Of a DNA stretch of 64,000 bases, positions 8,945 through 20,499 are shown in pieces. This DNA comes from Undaria pinnatifida (taxonomy: Eukaryota > Sar > Phaeophyceae > Laminariales > Alariaceae): positions 7,868,603 through 7,932,602 of the forward strand of contig JABAKD010000002.1 of NCBI GenBank assembly GCA_012845835.1, written 5' to 3'. The notes beneath the pieces were generated by a model. It worked only from the letters and a program-made list of their open reading frames with translations. It ran no database searches and had not been told where the DNA came from. The translations under genes were made by a program, and so were the position numbers. Within the stretch, counting starts at the first letter, position 1, and each line of letters begins with the position of its first letter.

Positions 8945-9125
8945 GACAATTTGGAGAATGCGTCGAAGATGTGGCGCTTCACAACCCACCCCCAAACCTC
9001 TATCTTGCAAGGTAGCCCTAGCGGAGGAACAGGAAAATCCCGGAAAGAGCGGGAAATCTTCGTGTCCGCGGGGGTCGACGTCGCGCGGACGAACATCGGC
9101 TATTCCAGTTGCATCGCGCGGTGTT
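8945..9125 (+). pseudogene. Fragment related to the 37.4-kb reading frame
   Basis: The stretch GCGTCGAAGATGTGGCGCTT then ACAACCCACCCCCAAACCTCT resembles minus-strand 37390-37435 (GAGTCGAAGATGCGGCTCCT, AAACCCACCCCCACACCTCT). In frame it gives ENASKMWRFTTHPQTSILQG against DHESKMRLLKTHPHTSNRL. This frame is open for about 57 codons to a TAA. A longer overlapping frame starting at 8958 is in another phase. Confidence 0.35.
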
Positions 9126-9438
9126 AAGGTTGACTACGGAAGACCGGCGGTAGCCGCGCTCTCTATCCCTGTTGCCCGCGGAAGGCATTCATTCAAAAAA
9201 CAACCCAGCAAGAATCCTCCAAACGGCAAAAGCAAACATTTCCACGTCGAAGCGCAAAGGCCGAACGCGCAGAATATCAGACATGTCGCGCCGAGACTAC
9301 TGGCATTGCGACGGTGTAAGGGTGGTCCTAGGGACCGACTACTGCTATGCAAGGATACCTCTGGCTCTATGCGGGTGACCAACATGAGGTTTTGATGCTG
9401 TATTTCTTGTATCTCAGTTTCTTGCTATCCACGAGTCG

Positions 9439-9680
9439 TTCTACGGTATCCCTCTCAACTTTTCTTTGACGAAATCGCCGGTTTTGAAGTACCAGCTCTC
9501 GGCCTTATCTCCTCAAAAAAGGTGCTGCCCCTTGCCACCCCGAAGTCAATTTTTTCGATAGCCCTCTGCAAACAAGAAAGTATAAGGAGACAGTTTCATG
9601 GTAGCATCCTTCCTAGTGTCGAGCAGTCATGCAACGTTCTTTCAAGAAAATCGTTGGTCTTGGTTGGGGCTATCGTAGAA
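9439..9680 (+). mobile_element. Family C TIR element
   Basis: Ends TTCTACGGTATCCCTCTC and GGGGCTATCGTAGAA, with the family interior (CGAAATCGCCGGTTTTGAAG, CCCCTTGCCACCCCGAAGTC, AGCATCCTTCCTAGTGTCGA). It is 242 bp long. Confidence 0.75.
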
Positions 9681-10050
9681 TCAGTCCCACCTTGATGCCT
9701 TTTGCACGAAGGGAACGAGAGCATCGTCATGCGGGCTTACGATAATAACGCTGGCCAGAGGTTTGACGAGGGGGGTACTCGCCTAAAAACAAAACGCCGC
9801 ACTAGGGGATAGGGGATACCATAACAACTGCACCACTGCTTCTGGGGACACCGTAGTCGGAAGGATAGTCGAGTTTTGACGTGCAGTTTTTCCGACAGGG
9901 TTAGCAATCAGATCCATCCTACGCAATTCCTATATTGTACTCTCTCTCTTCGTGTTATACGCTTCGTGAAAATCGAGGCGCTTTTAGGGTTGGCCAAGCG
10001 TCGTTGAGTAGGTGCCCAAATCCCTACAATAGTATCGTGTGATGACGAAG

Positions 10051-10339
10051 GCTACGGTATCGTAGCACCATACCCCCATTTGTCACCACCTGGTGTTCTT
10101 CAGTATTAATAGCACGAGTGACTCTGTACCTCACGGACAAAATGATGTCACGTAAGCGATTTGTTTGGCATAGCGTAACTAGCCATCCCGGTGGGGATTC
10201 GTATCGACTAAAAATTGAACAGAACGAAGGAAAGCCTATGATGAGCGCGTGGAACGGGGGGTCAACATTCGCGCGAGTAACTCCGAGCCACTGCCAAAAA
10301 ATATGTCCCTAAAAGGGGGACCTTACCCCCTACCGCAGC
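10051..10339 (-). mobile_element. Family B TIR element
   Basis: Runs from GCTACGGTATCGTAGC to ACCCCCTACCGCAGC. Subterminal palindromes are visible: CACGAGTGACTCTG near the left and TTCGCGCGAGTAACTC near the right. The interior CACGTAAGCGATTTGTTTGG, AGCGTAACTAGCCAT matches 24826-25100. It is 289 bp with no coding frame; the 64-codon ORF inside is not conserved in other copies. Confidence 0.7.
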
Positions 10340-10448
10340 ATTCGTCTATTGTTATGATAGGCTTGAAGCCCCCTCTGCCTCAGGCTGACATCCAATGAAC
10401 CGGCCGACACGCACGTTTTTTTTCCTTCGACGCCTCTCTGTCGCGACA

Positions 10449-10682
10449 TGTTCTACAACGCCCGCTAACGAGACACAGAAAGGGTAAAGCATGGAAAACA
10501 CCCAACGCGCAAGAAGAGCAGAACATGCATAGAACATGAAGCTGCGTCCCATAAAGAGCGCGTCTACAACGCCCGATGACGACACAGAAAGGGCAAAGCA
10601 TGGATAACACCCAACGCGCAAGAAGAGCAAAACATGCATAGATCACGAAGCTTCGTCCCATAAAGAGCACGCCTAACGCACC
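10449..10682 (+). repeat. Two-copy 113-bp tandem duplication
   Basis: TCTACAACGCCCG, GACACAGAAAGGG, AACACCCAACGCGCAAGAAG and CGTCCCATAAAGAGC each occur twice about 113 bp apart with few differences. The Cys-rich minus-strand frames of 95-105 aa are this duplication read through and are not treated as genes. Confidence 0.75.
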
Positions 10683-11352
10683 AACACATAGAAACATTAC
10701 GTGTGCACAAACTGTAGAGGGGACCCAAAGGAAGACGGGCGTCTATTTGACCGGCCGGCGAACACCCATCTCCGCAGACCGGCTGTCTTGACGCGTGCCA
10801 TTGACGCGGAAGAAGACGGAATGCTCGAAGCAGTAACAATATAAATTGACTATATATGCCCAGAAGTATCAACTCAAGGCGACAACGCGTAGATCACCAA
10901 AGTTTGGCAATAACAAAGTGCAAGCGACGACACGCAGAATATCAAATTAATCCGCACGGAAAAAAGAGCGAAACGAAACGAACCACACGTACGCATATGA
11001 GCCAAACTCTGCCCAGAATGAGCAGCAGCATCCAAACTCAAGCGGTCACCGTACAACACCACAGAAACACGTAGGACCCCACACTGCTCCCAAAACGAAC
11101 AAGCATCCTCGAAACAAAACGTATACACCGTGCGGTACCTGATGCACCGCACCCGGGTACTTAACAATAGGTGAAATTCGATAGTGAAACGAATGAGTAA
11201 CGCAAATCATCACCAATAAAACGAACACTGTCGTACCAACAAACAACGGTGAAAAGACGGAAATACTGCACTGCAACGCAAACCAAAGACATCCCTAAAG
11301 GCCGATTTCATTGGTACAGCCGACCATGATACGGGCAGCCGTTAGCGCCCCA

Positions 11353-11544
11353 TCATGCACATGCTACTGGTGGGCAATACTTGATTGAACCCTCGAAACC
11401 ATGCATAGTTCGCGGTTTCCAATGGACAACATAAGCATGTACTCCCTGGGCAACCACCTCCCGCAGATTCCCACACGTGGTCCTCAGTGCCTTGAACTCG
11501 GTCTTTTCCGAAGAGTGGGTGTGCAAGGGTTGCCGCGACCGCAT
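11353..11544 (-). CDS. Putative small ORF, unrecognised
   Basis: A 63-codon ATG-initiated frame with balanced composition: MRSRQPLHTHSSEKTEFKAL then REVVAQGVHAYVVHWKPRT and an end KYCPPVACA. It reads better than the frame opposite. No motif or neighbour gives a function, and it may be one exon of a longer gene. Confidence 0.28.
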   Translation of the reverse strand: MRSRQPLHTHSSEKTEFKALRTTCGNLREVVAQGVHAYVVHWKPRTMHGFEGSIKYCPPVACA

Positions 11545-11639
11545 CCCCCTTCGCGGAATTTAGAGCAAGCTTTTCATCATGGAAGGCCTGTGGCTAGCGA
11601 CCGCATTCATCTACTGCTGTAGCATATATGGAGTCTGAT

Positions 11640-12960
11640 ACAGCCGATCACATCGCGTCCATCCCTCCTGTGCTTACTCGCCGTAGCGGTTTGGCCACTT
11701 TATTCCGATGTGCACTTTTTCAACCGCGAATTTGGTTAGGGTTGTCATATATATACCAGCCTCTCTACGTGTCACCGCCAAAAGCAACCAGTATCCCTAC
11801 GTCACATCATCAGATCCACACCAGACAAGTCGCGCTATAAACATCGCACATCACGTCAAGACACAGTTTACGGTTGTGCTGGAAACAGAACGATGCAATG
11901 AGTATACAGCGTCTGTTCCTGCGTAGACGACTTTTCTAAGGGACGTTCGGTGAGGTATATCGTACGTCAACCTCTCTACGTAACCCCCGCCGCGAAGAAA
12001 CAGCACCCTTAAATCAGACCACGAAGGATTTACCCTGTCGGTTACAAGAAATCGTTCAAAACGTCAATCCAACGAAGAAACAGCACACACACATCACGTG
12101 GCCACAACGAAATAAAGAAAATACAGTGCTCTCCCGCTACGAACATTATACAACACGTCAAGACACAGATCCAATACACACACATATATATATATAACGT
12201 AGTGAAGTGTTGTGTTGGTGTGTTCCATCCAAACTTGCGGCAAGAGTAGCGGGGGGGTGACACTCCTCACGTCACGAACGGGCGTTCTCAGCACATCCGC
12301 CCCGCTCGCAGAATATCACACCCGCCCCTCCCCCGCGACACAACCAAACAAAAACACATCCCTCTCACCCCCGGTCAAGGCTTAAATCCATTCAGACGTG
12401 ACCAGAACCAACCAAAAACGTCTGTGCTGGAAGAACCGTCAACTTCACCACCACATCTTCCTGGAGACGCGCGTGCCCGCGAAAATGCATGCGGGGGGCA
12501 CAAGCCAGTCCTTTCTTACGGTGTGGGCCGCGTACCTACACCGCCTCAACTTCCGCACCGACTTGCCCCTGAATGTGCTGGAGGTACATACAAACCAACC
12601 GGTTCCCTCCCGAAAAGGCTCGTGGAAGACACACACCAACGGTTCTCTATACAGAAAGCAACGCCGGCACCACCACATTTTCCGCGCATCTGGAGGCTTT
12701 AAGTTGCACCGTAACATATGTCAAACCGCCACCTCAATATACAAACAGAACACATCGCTGTCATCTTCCATGCAAGGCTAATATCCGCCAGCCTCGGCGA
12801 GAGAACACACCAGCCTATCCATGCTGGAAAGCAACGCCAACACCCCAATAGTTGCCGCACGACAAGCTCCTGGCCGCGGGGTGGTGGGAGATAAGCATGT
12901 GACGTTGCTTGGCCCGTCTGCCTCACCTCACCTCACCTAACCCTACCCCACCCGGCCCCA
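11640..12960 (+). repeat. C-rich region of diverged short duplications
   Basis: Repeated words include CCTCTCTACGT (11761, 11969), CACGTCAAGACACAG (11851, 12155), GAAGAAACAGCAC (11993, 12074), ACACACCAACGGTTCT with GCAACGCC (12640-12670) and CTGGAAAGCAACGCCAACACC (12822). The order suggests an old, heavily mutated array. Open frames up to 127 codons exist in two phases with similar quality, so none is called as a gene. Confidence 0.4.
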
Positions 12961-13265
12961 CAGATGTACCGCTAATACTGCCGGGGTTGGTGGTGCAAAA
13001 CCTACGTTGTGTGCCCCTCGCGTTCACCGCCCGGTACTAGTTGGCCTGTACCCATCGGCCAGCCATTAAGCACCAATTCAACGCATGGGTTTGACGGGAT
13101 GGGGTGGTTATGAGTGCACACCACGGCTGGGTTAGTAGAGGGGGTCTTCGTGCCGCATCTCCTTTGTCTCGCGGTGGCGCCATGACTTTGTTCCGTCCAC
13201 GGGGTGGAATATCTCTTCCCATGGGTGGGGCTGAGTTTGTTTTTTTGCGGCCGTGTTCGAAGTAT

Positions 13266-13705
13266 TTGAGAAGGATAAGGACGAGGGGGGGGGGAGGGGC
13301 GGGGAGGAGCGGGGAGGGACGGGGGGAAGGAGTAGAGGGAGGATCGGGGTGGGGAGGGGCAGACGGGAGAGGCAGGCGGAAGGAGAGAACAAAGATGGGG
13401 AGGGGGAAGAGAAGGAGGGGGTGGGGGGCGGATGGAGTTGGGCGAGGGGGGGGAAGAAGTTGAAAACGAGAAGATATATAGACCGGCAACAGGGGGGGCG
13501 GGGAGAGGAAGAAGGGGCAAGGGGGGGGAGGAGGAGGGTATTTGGGGTTGGGGGTGAGGGAGAAGAAGAGGCGAGAGCGACAGGGCAGCACAGAAGCGGG
13601 GGGGGGAAGAGGAGGAGGGGGATCGGGAGGAATAGGCGGAGAAACTGATACGTAGGGTGGTTGGGTAGAGGGAAGGAGAGGGAAGGGGAGGGGGTGTCCT
13701 TTGAC
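13266..13705 (+). repeat. Long polypurine (GGGGA/GGA) tract
   Basis: About 430 bp that is overwhelmingly G and A on this strand, with many runs of four or more G. Such tracts can adopt triplex or G-quadruplex structures. The proline/serine-rich 236-239 aa minus-strand frames are the same tract read as CCT/TCC codons and are not believable proteins. Confidence 0.85.
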
Positions 13706-13749
13706 TGGACAGCAGAGCCATCCCACGATAGGGATGCTGTGCAGCATCA

Positions 13750-14220
13750 GAAAGCCCCTGAGGTCCTCACATGAGGAACTCTATATATCACCCGAAAAAT
13801 GACTTCAAAAATTTCGTTCGCACAACCCGACCAAGCTTCTATGTCCTAGTCCTAAAACATATATGTATGCTCCATTAACCCCGGAAGTTCCTCACATGAG
13901 GAGCTCAGTTGGCCAGGCACTTTTTGGCGCGAAATGTGCAACCCGGACCGTGGGATGACTTAGTAGGACCTCAGAAATCTGTGCTGCACTCCTCGCGTGT
14001 GATAACTCCAGCCCCTACCGCAGCATGTCTCAAATCGTTGCAGACACACCCTGACCACCGAGCTATGCAGCCAGCGCTGACGTAAAAGGGAATGAAACTC
14101 TTGAGTGAACCCGGGGTCTAGGCATAGCCGCCAGATGGACCTCGTATTGTACGTTCGTTAGAGATACACATTAACCACCGAGCTATGCGGTTAGCACTAA
14201 CTTCATGGCTCGATGGTTAT
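13750..14220 (+). repeat. Miniature-element debris (family J words)
   Basis: The word CCTCACATGAGGAGCTC or close variants occurs at about 13764 and 13893, and related CCTCACTTGAGGAGCTC at 50651. A second pair, ACCACCGAGCTATGC, is spaced 117 bp apart (about 14057 and 14174). Element ends could not be fixed. Confidence 0.4.
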
Positions 14221-14399
14221 GGTGGATCATCAATATTATGACCGGACAACACGGTGTTTGCGAACTACCAGCTTTGGTTGAGTGGAAGTTGGGTAGGAAA
14301 AAGTATTAAGATTAGTATTGAAACCGTCGAACGTCACAAGCCAAGGCCAACCCAACCCACGAAAAATCGGGGAAAACAAATACAGGTCAGAACTATGTA

Positions 14400-16645
14400 A
14401 CGTGCCATGGCATTGCGATGGCATTACCATTGCATTTTATGGGCCATCCGTGCCCCATCCATGATATGCCACGGTCGTGCTATCGCATTACAATGGAAAT
14501 GCCACGGCGGGTCATGACAAGGCATAGTTGGTTTATGGACGGTCATGGTCGGTCCATGGATGGCCATGGCTTATGCCATGGACTTTGTACGAGCCATGGG
14601 ACATGTGAGACATGGCAACAGCCACGACAATGCCATGACACTGCCATGAACAAGTTATGTCATGCCATGATCATGCATGGCACATTCCCGTGGACATGCC
14701 ATGGATGCACCATGGTCCCGACTTGGTTGATATATCATGGTCATGCATGGTCGTGCCATGGTCGTGCCATGGTCGTGCCATGGTCATGCCATGGATAACC
14801 ATGGACGTGCCATGGTCATGGCATGATGGACCATGGTCGTGCATGGACATCCATGGGCGTCCGTTGCCATCCATCGTCGTGCCATGGTCACGCATGGCAT
14901 TGTCGTTGTCATACCATGCTGAACCATGCTTGTGAATGGTAGTGCCATTATCATGCCATGGTCATCCACAGTCATGCTAACATCACGCATGGCAGGGCCA
15001 TGGCCATGCCATGGTCATCCACAATCAAGCCATGGTCATGCCTTCGTAAACCGTGGTCATGCATGGTAGTTCCATGGTCGTTCATGGTAGGGGCATGGTC
15101 ATGCATGGTCATGCCTTATGGGACATCCATATAATCGTGCAATGGTCATGCAATGGTGAACCGTGGTCGTGCATGGTAGTGCCACGGTCGTGGGTGCTAG
15201 TTCGATGGTCATGCCATCGTCATCCATGGCCGTGCCATGGTCATGCCATTGTGAACCATGGTCGTGCATAGTAGTGCCATGGTTGTGCACGATCATGCCA
15301 TGGCCAAGCCATGGTGAGCCATGGTCATGCCATGGTCATGCCATGGTCGTGCCATGCTCATGTCATTGTGAACCATGGCCACGCATCGCGGTGCCATTGT
15401 CATGCATCTTCACGCCAATGTGAACGATGAGCGTTCCATGGGCATGGTGCTTCCACGGTGAACCATTGTCACACCATGGTGAACTACAGTCGTGCATGGT
15501 AGTGCCATGGTCATTCCACGGTCACCACGGCCATGCCATGGTCACGCATAGCAGTGCCATGATTATGCCACGGTCGCGCATTGCAGTGCCATGTTCATGC
15601 CATATTGTCATTCATGGTCGTGTATGACCGTGGTTCACCATGGCATAGTCATGTCACAACCATAGATGACCATGGCATGAGCACGATACTACCAGGCTTC
15701 ACCATGGTATGGCCATGTCAGGATCATGAATGACCATCGCATGGCCATGGCACTACCATGCATGGCCATGGCACGCCCGTGCATAACCATGGCATGATCA
15801 TGCATGACCATGGTTCACCATGGCATGACCATGGCACGAACATGCATGGCCATGGCATGGCCGTGGCACTGCCATGCATACTACCATGCCCAGCCATGGC
15901 TCGACATGGCATGACCACGGCACGACCATGCATGACCATACCACGACCATACCATGGATGGCCAAGGCATGATCATCGCAATGCTATGCACGATCACGGC
16001 ACTGTCATGCTTGACTATGGCATGAAACATAACCATGGCATGACCATGGCACTACCATGCACGACCGTGGTTCACCATGGCATGACCGCGGATGACCATG
16101 GCATGGCCATGGCACGACCATGGCATGACCATGGCCCTGCCATGCGTGACCATGATTCATCTTGGAAGCGCCATGCATGACCATGACATGAATATGGATG
16201 ACCATGGTACGATCATGGATGACCATGGCTTGACCATTCATGACTTTGGTTGATTATGGCACTATCATGCAGATCATGGTACTACCATGGAATGGCCACG
16301 GCATGACCATGGCATGACCATGACATGACTATGGATGACCATGTCATGGCAATGCATGACCATGATGGCACGACCATGGCACTGCCATGCACGACCATGG
16401 CACTACCATACATGACCATGGTTACCCGTGGTATGACCATGGCACGACCATGGGTGATAATCGCATGACCATGGCACGGTCACTGGTCACCATGGCATGA
16501 CCCCGCACGACCATGGCACGACACCATTGCCAAATTGTACGGCAACATTCCGTAAACATGATATGAAATCCCATGGCATGCCATGGGGCGTCTTATGACC
16601 AATCCATGGCATGGCATGGCGTGGCATGGCAATCTATGGCACCTG
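14400..16645. repeat. CCATGG-based array forming a giant inverted repeat
   Basis: A 2.2-kb degenerate array whose best blocks repeat CCATGGTCATG or CCATGGTCGTG every 11 bp. From 14.5 to about 15.62 kb the units read CCATGGTCRTG; from about 15.63 to 16.5 kb they read the reverse complement, CAYGACCATGG. The turn is near GTCGTGTATGACCGTGG at 15621-15640. Longer matched phrases exist, such as GTGAACCATGGTCGTGCAT on the left and ATGCATGACCATGGTTCAC on the right. Open frames here are by-products. Confidence 0.85.
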
Positions 16646-17097
16646 TTCGAACAAGGTAAGACACTGGCCGAAGAGAGGTTTGGCACCGCGAATACCCGAA
16701 CTGCGTCCACATACATGCTTTTTTTTCTCGCGGGATCGACACACTAGTACACACTAGTCGACGTTTGCTCCAACAGGGGTGCCCAGGGGAGCACGGAAAA
16801 ATAGAAAAATAAAACGGAGAGCCACACTCCTACGAGGGCCAACCAACAAGGACAAAAAAAGCAATGATCGGAGCGTTGTGATTTCCGTGCGAATCGAGAA
16901 AATGACGGTTTGTTTTCACATTTTTTTACTAAGTTTTGGCCATCCCCCTCCCCGTCTGGCCCCATAACGAAACCGTTTGGATCACATTTCTGTTTGTGTT
17001 TTCCCCTGGGGCGCCCCTTTCATTTTCTCTAGTTTCGTTCAGGGTCTTCACTGCAGGGACCTCCGTCCGACCAAAAAACAGATTTCCAGAAAAAAAA

Positions 17098-17283
17098 ATG
17101 AAAATCCAACCCGGTGAACAAGTTCGTGCGCTTCAGCAGGTGCCCAGCAAACAAAGTCGTAAAGCGCAACAATACGACAACGCAACAATAATCGGAGGCG
17201 CCTGCTCCGATATGGGTGTGCCCACGTTTATCCAAATCCCTCCTTACCCGGGGACAGCAGCTCTCAACCACATCGAAAAATAA
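17098..17283 (+). CDS. Putative small ORF, unrecognised
   Basis: An ATG-initiated 61-codon frame: MKIQPGEQVRALQQVPSKQS then QQYDNATIIGGACSDMGVPT and FIQIPPYPGTAALNHIEK. Composition is Gln-rich at the start and ordinary afterwards. The phrase AAAATCCAACCCGGTGAACA at its start resembles AAAGTTCAACCCGGTGGACA at 2618, within a miniature element, so part of the frame may be element-derived. Confidence 0.35.
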   Translation: MKIQPGEQVRALQQVPSKQSRKAQQYDNATIIGGACSDMGVPTFIQIPPYPGTAALNHIEK

Positions 17284-17439
17284 AAACCACGAATTTGAGC
17301 ACGAAACGAAACGAAAGCGCAACCCGCAGAACAATCCGTTGGTCTAACTAAACAAGTGGCCAACAACGCAAAAATGAGCACGCTACTACTAGTAAAACTG
17401 CATTCGAACGACAGCAGTGGGGCGGATCCTCCGTTGAGG

Positions 17440-18200
17440 ACAGCAAGGAGTTTGGCTCCCAAGAGGTACTGATTCCTCTATCGCAGCGCACGTCTTTGGG
17501 TGCCTTTATTCGTCTATTTGAGGGGCCCCGTCGGCCGGAAAAGGCTTAGCCAAAAAGAGGTACTGTGCCTTTATCGGAGCACGCGTCGGGTTGGGTTCGA
17601 AGCTCCGGCGCTCTGAGTTGGGGGTCCGGGCCATCAACATACCGTGGGCCCACGAGCAACAATTTCGACGAACTAATCCCATGGCCGAGGTATAGATAGG
17701 AAATATTAATACTAATATTATACAGCACAACAGTGAAATTCCAACCAAGATGTCGGGTAGGTTTGTTAGTCTAATTTGAGGAGACCGTCGGTCAGAAAAA
17801 GTTTGGTCAAAAAGAGGTGCTGTACCTCCATCGTAGCATGCGTCTTGGGGCAATATTTTCAGCCCAGTTGAGGAGCCCCGTCGGACATAATAAGAGGTTT
17901 GGCCTAAAACAAAGTCTACTTTGAGGAGACCGTCGGTCAGAAAATGTTTGGTCAAAAAGAGGTGCTGTACCTTCATCGTAGCATGCGTCTTAGGGCAATA
18001 TTTTCAGTCCAGTCGAGGAGCCCTGTCGGACACAATAAGAGGTTTGGCCTAAAACAGGTATTGTGCCTGGATCATTGAACGCGTCTTAGCTAGGGTAGTA
18101 TGCTAGTATTATAAAGGAGCCCCGTCGTTCTAAAAACGGTTTGGCCTGAAAAAAATACTGTGCCTCCGTAGCACGATTGACCTACAAGATATACTGTACC
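17440..18200 (+). repeat. Second tandem array from family A 3' ends
   Basis: GAGGAGACCGTCGG, GGAGCCCCGTCGG or close variants start units near 17521, 17778, 17872, 17925, 18013 and 18114. Units run through GGTTTGGYCAAAAAGAGGTRCTGT, ACCTYCATCGTAGCATGCGT and GGGCAATATTTTCAG. These are the family A 3' terminal words (AAGGAGCCCCGTCATTCAG, CGTAGCATGCGTC). It is an amplification independent of the 3.56-4.48 kb array, since unit boundaries and internal sequence differ. Confidence 0.65.
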
Positions 18201-18289
18201 TCCATCATCTGGTCTTGTTTTCCACACTCACGTGCCATTGCTTGGGCCCCTTGGGCTTTTTCTTCTTCTCCGACGGTGGCTCTTTGAAA

Positions 18290-18770
18290 ATTGGGGCGAA
18301 CGGGGCAGGAACAAGGTGTCGATGGGAAGGGGACGAGGGTGATCCTCCTTGCACGTACTGGATTTCCCTCGCGCACTCTCCGGTGTGATTGTTGCGCCTG
18401 CCGGGAGGGGGCAAAGTAAAATGTCGGGATCGAAAACCGCGCATTGATGGCATGTGATCGATCATGAACAACAGCGCGTTTGATGCTGCATGGTCGATGA
18501 CAATCACAATAAGCGTTCATCTCGTTTAAGAGGGAGGTTCATGAATCTATTATTTGCTCTCCACACCCAAGGGAACGAGGCGTGATTGTCTTTTCGCGCG
18601 TTGGATCTCCCTGGCGCACTCTCCGGCGTGGTTGTGGTGCGCCTGTCCGGAGTTGACGGTAAAATAATGTCGAGACCGAGACGGAGACCACGCTCCGATG
18701 GAATATAACGATCGATCTCGCACAAGTGCGTTTAATTCTATCTTGTCACCAACGGACTTTTTTGTGATAA
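18290..18770 (-). repeat. Two diverged ~240-bp tandem copies (family S)
   Basis: Both halves contain GATCTCCCTSGCGCACTCTCC type sequence, GTGGTTGTG.TGCGCCTG, AATGTCG and CGATCGATC in the same order (about 18355-18500 and 18600-18745). A third copy covers about 22850-22965 (GCACTCCAAGGTGCGGTTGT, TGCGCCTGCGG). No shared reading frame was found. Confidence 0.5.
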
Positions 18771-18859
18771 AAGCACGGAAGTTCAACCGTGTTATGGACA
18801 AGGCCTCATAATAACCTAGCTAGAGTAGGTACATAGCGGAGGATATTATTGCAAAAGAT

Positions 18860-19129
18860 GACGCGTGCTACGACAGAGGTGCACCACTTTTTTTTTTTCC
18901 AATACTACCCCTCAATTTGGGAGCTTAAGACATACCTCTCTAAGGCAAAAACTGATTATTAGGAGAATAACAAAACTGCTACCGGATGAAACGTCTCACG
19001 GCCTACGTACACAATGAGAATTACACAAAACCATTCGGCGTTTTTCCGACGATTGTTGGTTAATAAGGAGGCCTGTCAGTCAGAAACCATTCCACACGAA
19101 AAACTGCTACCTCCACCTTATCACGCGCC
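18860..19129 (+). mobile_element. Family A TIR element
   Basis: Begins GACGCGTGCTACGACAGAGG and ends ACCTCCACCTTATCACGCGCC; the 3' repeat is more eroded. The interior CCCCTCAATTTGGGAGCTTA, GCTACCGGATGAAACGTCTC and CCGACGATTGTTGGTTAA is the family sequence. It is about 270 bp. Confidence 0.75.
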
Positions 19130-19295
19130 AAATCACAACACGGCGCCTCAGACGGTTCTGATTAGTGCCGCTAAGCGGAACCCTCTCAGTCAGAATTGCT
19201 CTGACCAAGGACTAAACCTACCGCTGTCGTAGCAGGCGTTGCTGTGTGGAGAGTCCACGTACGTGTATCATGTGCACCGTAACTGCAGCAGACCA

Positions 19296-19580
19296 ATACT
19301 TCGGGGTAAGGGTTTCCTTCTTTTTTTTTTGGGCCCTTTTTTTCTACAGTTGCTCGGGGTATCTCCCAATAGCAACCCCCCTATTCCTCTGCGGTCTTAA
19401 GGCTTTCGTGCTGCTTTCCTTTTGATACGTGGATCCGCAACGGCATGGCGAGGTACGACGCTGCGCCAAACAAATAGCCTAAAGTGCTTTGCCAGTGAGG
19501 TGCAGAGTCGTTCGCTCTTGTGAGTGGCTCGAACCCGGTAAGTGAAAGAGGATGTATCCCCCCCCAGCCACAGCCTTGGC
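19296..19580 (+). mobile_element. Family B remnant
   Basis: GGTAAGGGTTTCC, TGCGGTCTTAAGGCTTTCGT, GCTGCTTTCCTTTTGATACG and GAGGTGCAGAGTCGTTCGCT follow the order of intact B copies at 21681 and 51583, but the terminal repeats are lost. Confidence 0.5.
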
Positions 19581-20181
19581 AATGATGCCGCCAACGCAGA
19601 CGAGTGCTGAGATAGGGGCTAGCACTCGATTGTTTGGAGGATCAATATAATTTCTGAATTTGGCGGGGGGCTATCTCTACCCCGAATCGTTCGAAATGTG
19701 GCGCATTCTTGTTTTTTGGCAGAAGCATGATATTTTTGTGTACACCTCGGCCATGAGATTGGATAACCGGCCTACGTAACTTTCGCAATTTCGTTTAAAA
19801 CACTTTTTTCTTGTGGGGTATAGAGCTATGCAGGAGGCCCTCAAGCAAGGGTTTTCCGACCGCTATCGATGATGCCCTTCCACGGTAGGCTGTGTCTTAC
19901 AATGCTCAACCGATGGGGTTGCCGACATTCTCACTCCTAGACACACTCATCTCCTGAACTTAGCGGGGGCTTGGTTCCAGCATCGCCGTACGCCAGGCAA
20001 CCTATTTGAGAAACGAACGACCAAGTCTACATCACTACTGTTGGTGATGGTGCATACCATCACGAAAAATGGAAACTGCACCTAACATGGCTTAAGAACT
20101 GCAAAGAAGCAATGTAGCAAAAAACAAAAAAACAAAAAAAAGCCCCTGACCATGGCTAGGGCAGGAGGGGGGGGGGGGAAC

Positions 20182-20470
20182 GACGCGTGCTACGATAGAC
20201 GTGCGCCACATCTTTTCTAATAATAATACCACCCCTCAATTTGGGAGCTCAAGACATGCCTTTCTCTCCAAAAACTGATTTAACAAAGTACCAATAAAAC
20301 TGCTTACATACCGGATGAAAAATCTCGTCATGGCCTCAGGCACAGGACGAGAATCATGCAAAAAACAAAAATGTCCTTTTTTTTTCCCGACGATTTTGGG
20401 TTAAGGAGACCCGTCATTTCAGAAAACGTTTTTTCGGACGAAAAACTGCTACCTGTATCGTAGCATGCGT
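20182..20470 (+). mobile_element. Family A TIR element, intact
   Basis: Ends GACGCGTGCTACGATAGACG and CTGTATCGTAGCATGCGTG. The interior is the full family sequence, including CCCCTCAATTTGGGAGCTCA, TACCGGATGAAAAATCTC, CCGACGATTTTGGGTTAAGG and TCATTTCAGAAAACG. It is about 289 bp and makes a good reference copy. Confidence 0.8.
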
Positions 20471-20499
20471 GTTGTTTTGACCCATTTCCCTGCCCGATT

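Noticed and set aside
10380-10872. Cys-rich minus-strand frames that look like a secreted peptide family
   Set aside because: The apparent Cys repeats come from a two-copy 113-bp DNA duplication; no signal peptide or cleavage pattern is consistent between phases.
13002-13747. Two minus-strand frames of 236-239 codons, Pro/Ser/Leu-rich
   Set aside because: They lie on the polypurine tract and are its CCT/TCC complement read through. Both phases are open equally well.
14418-16241. Several His/Met/Trp-rich frames of 60-140 codons
   Set aside because: All are CCATGG array units read in different phases.
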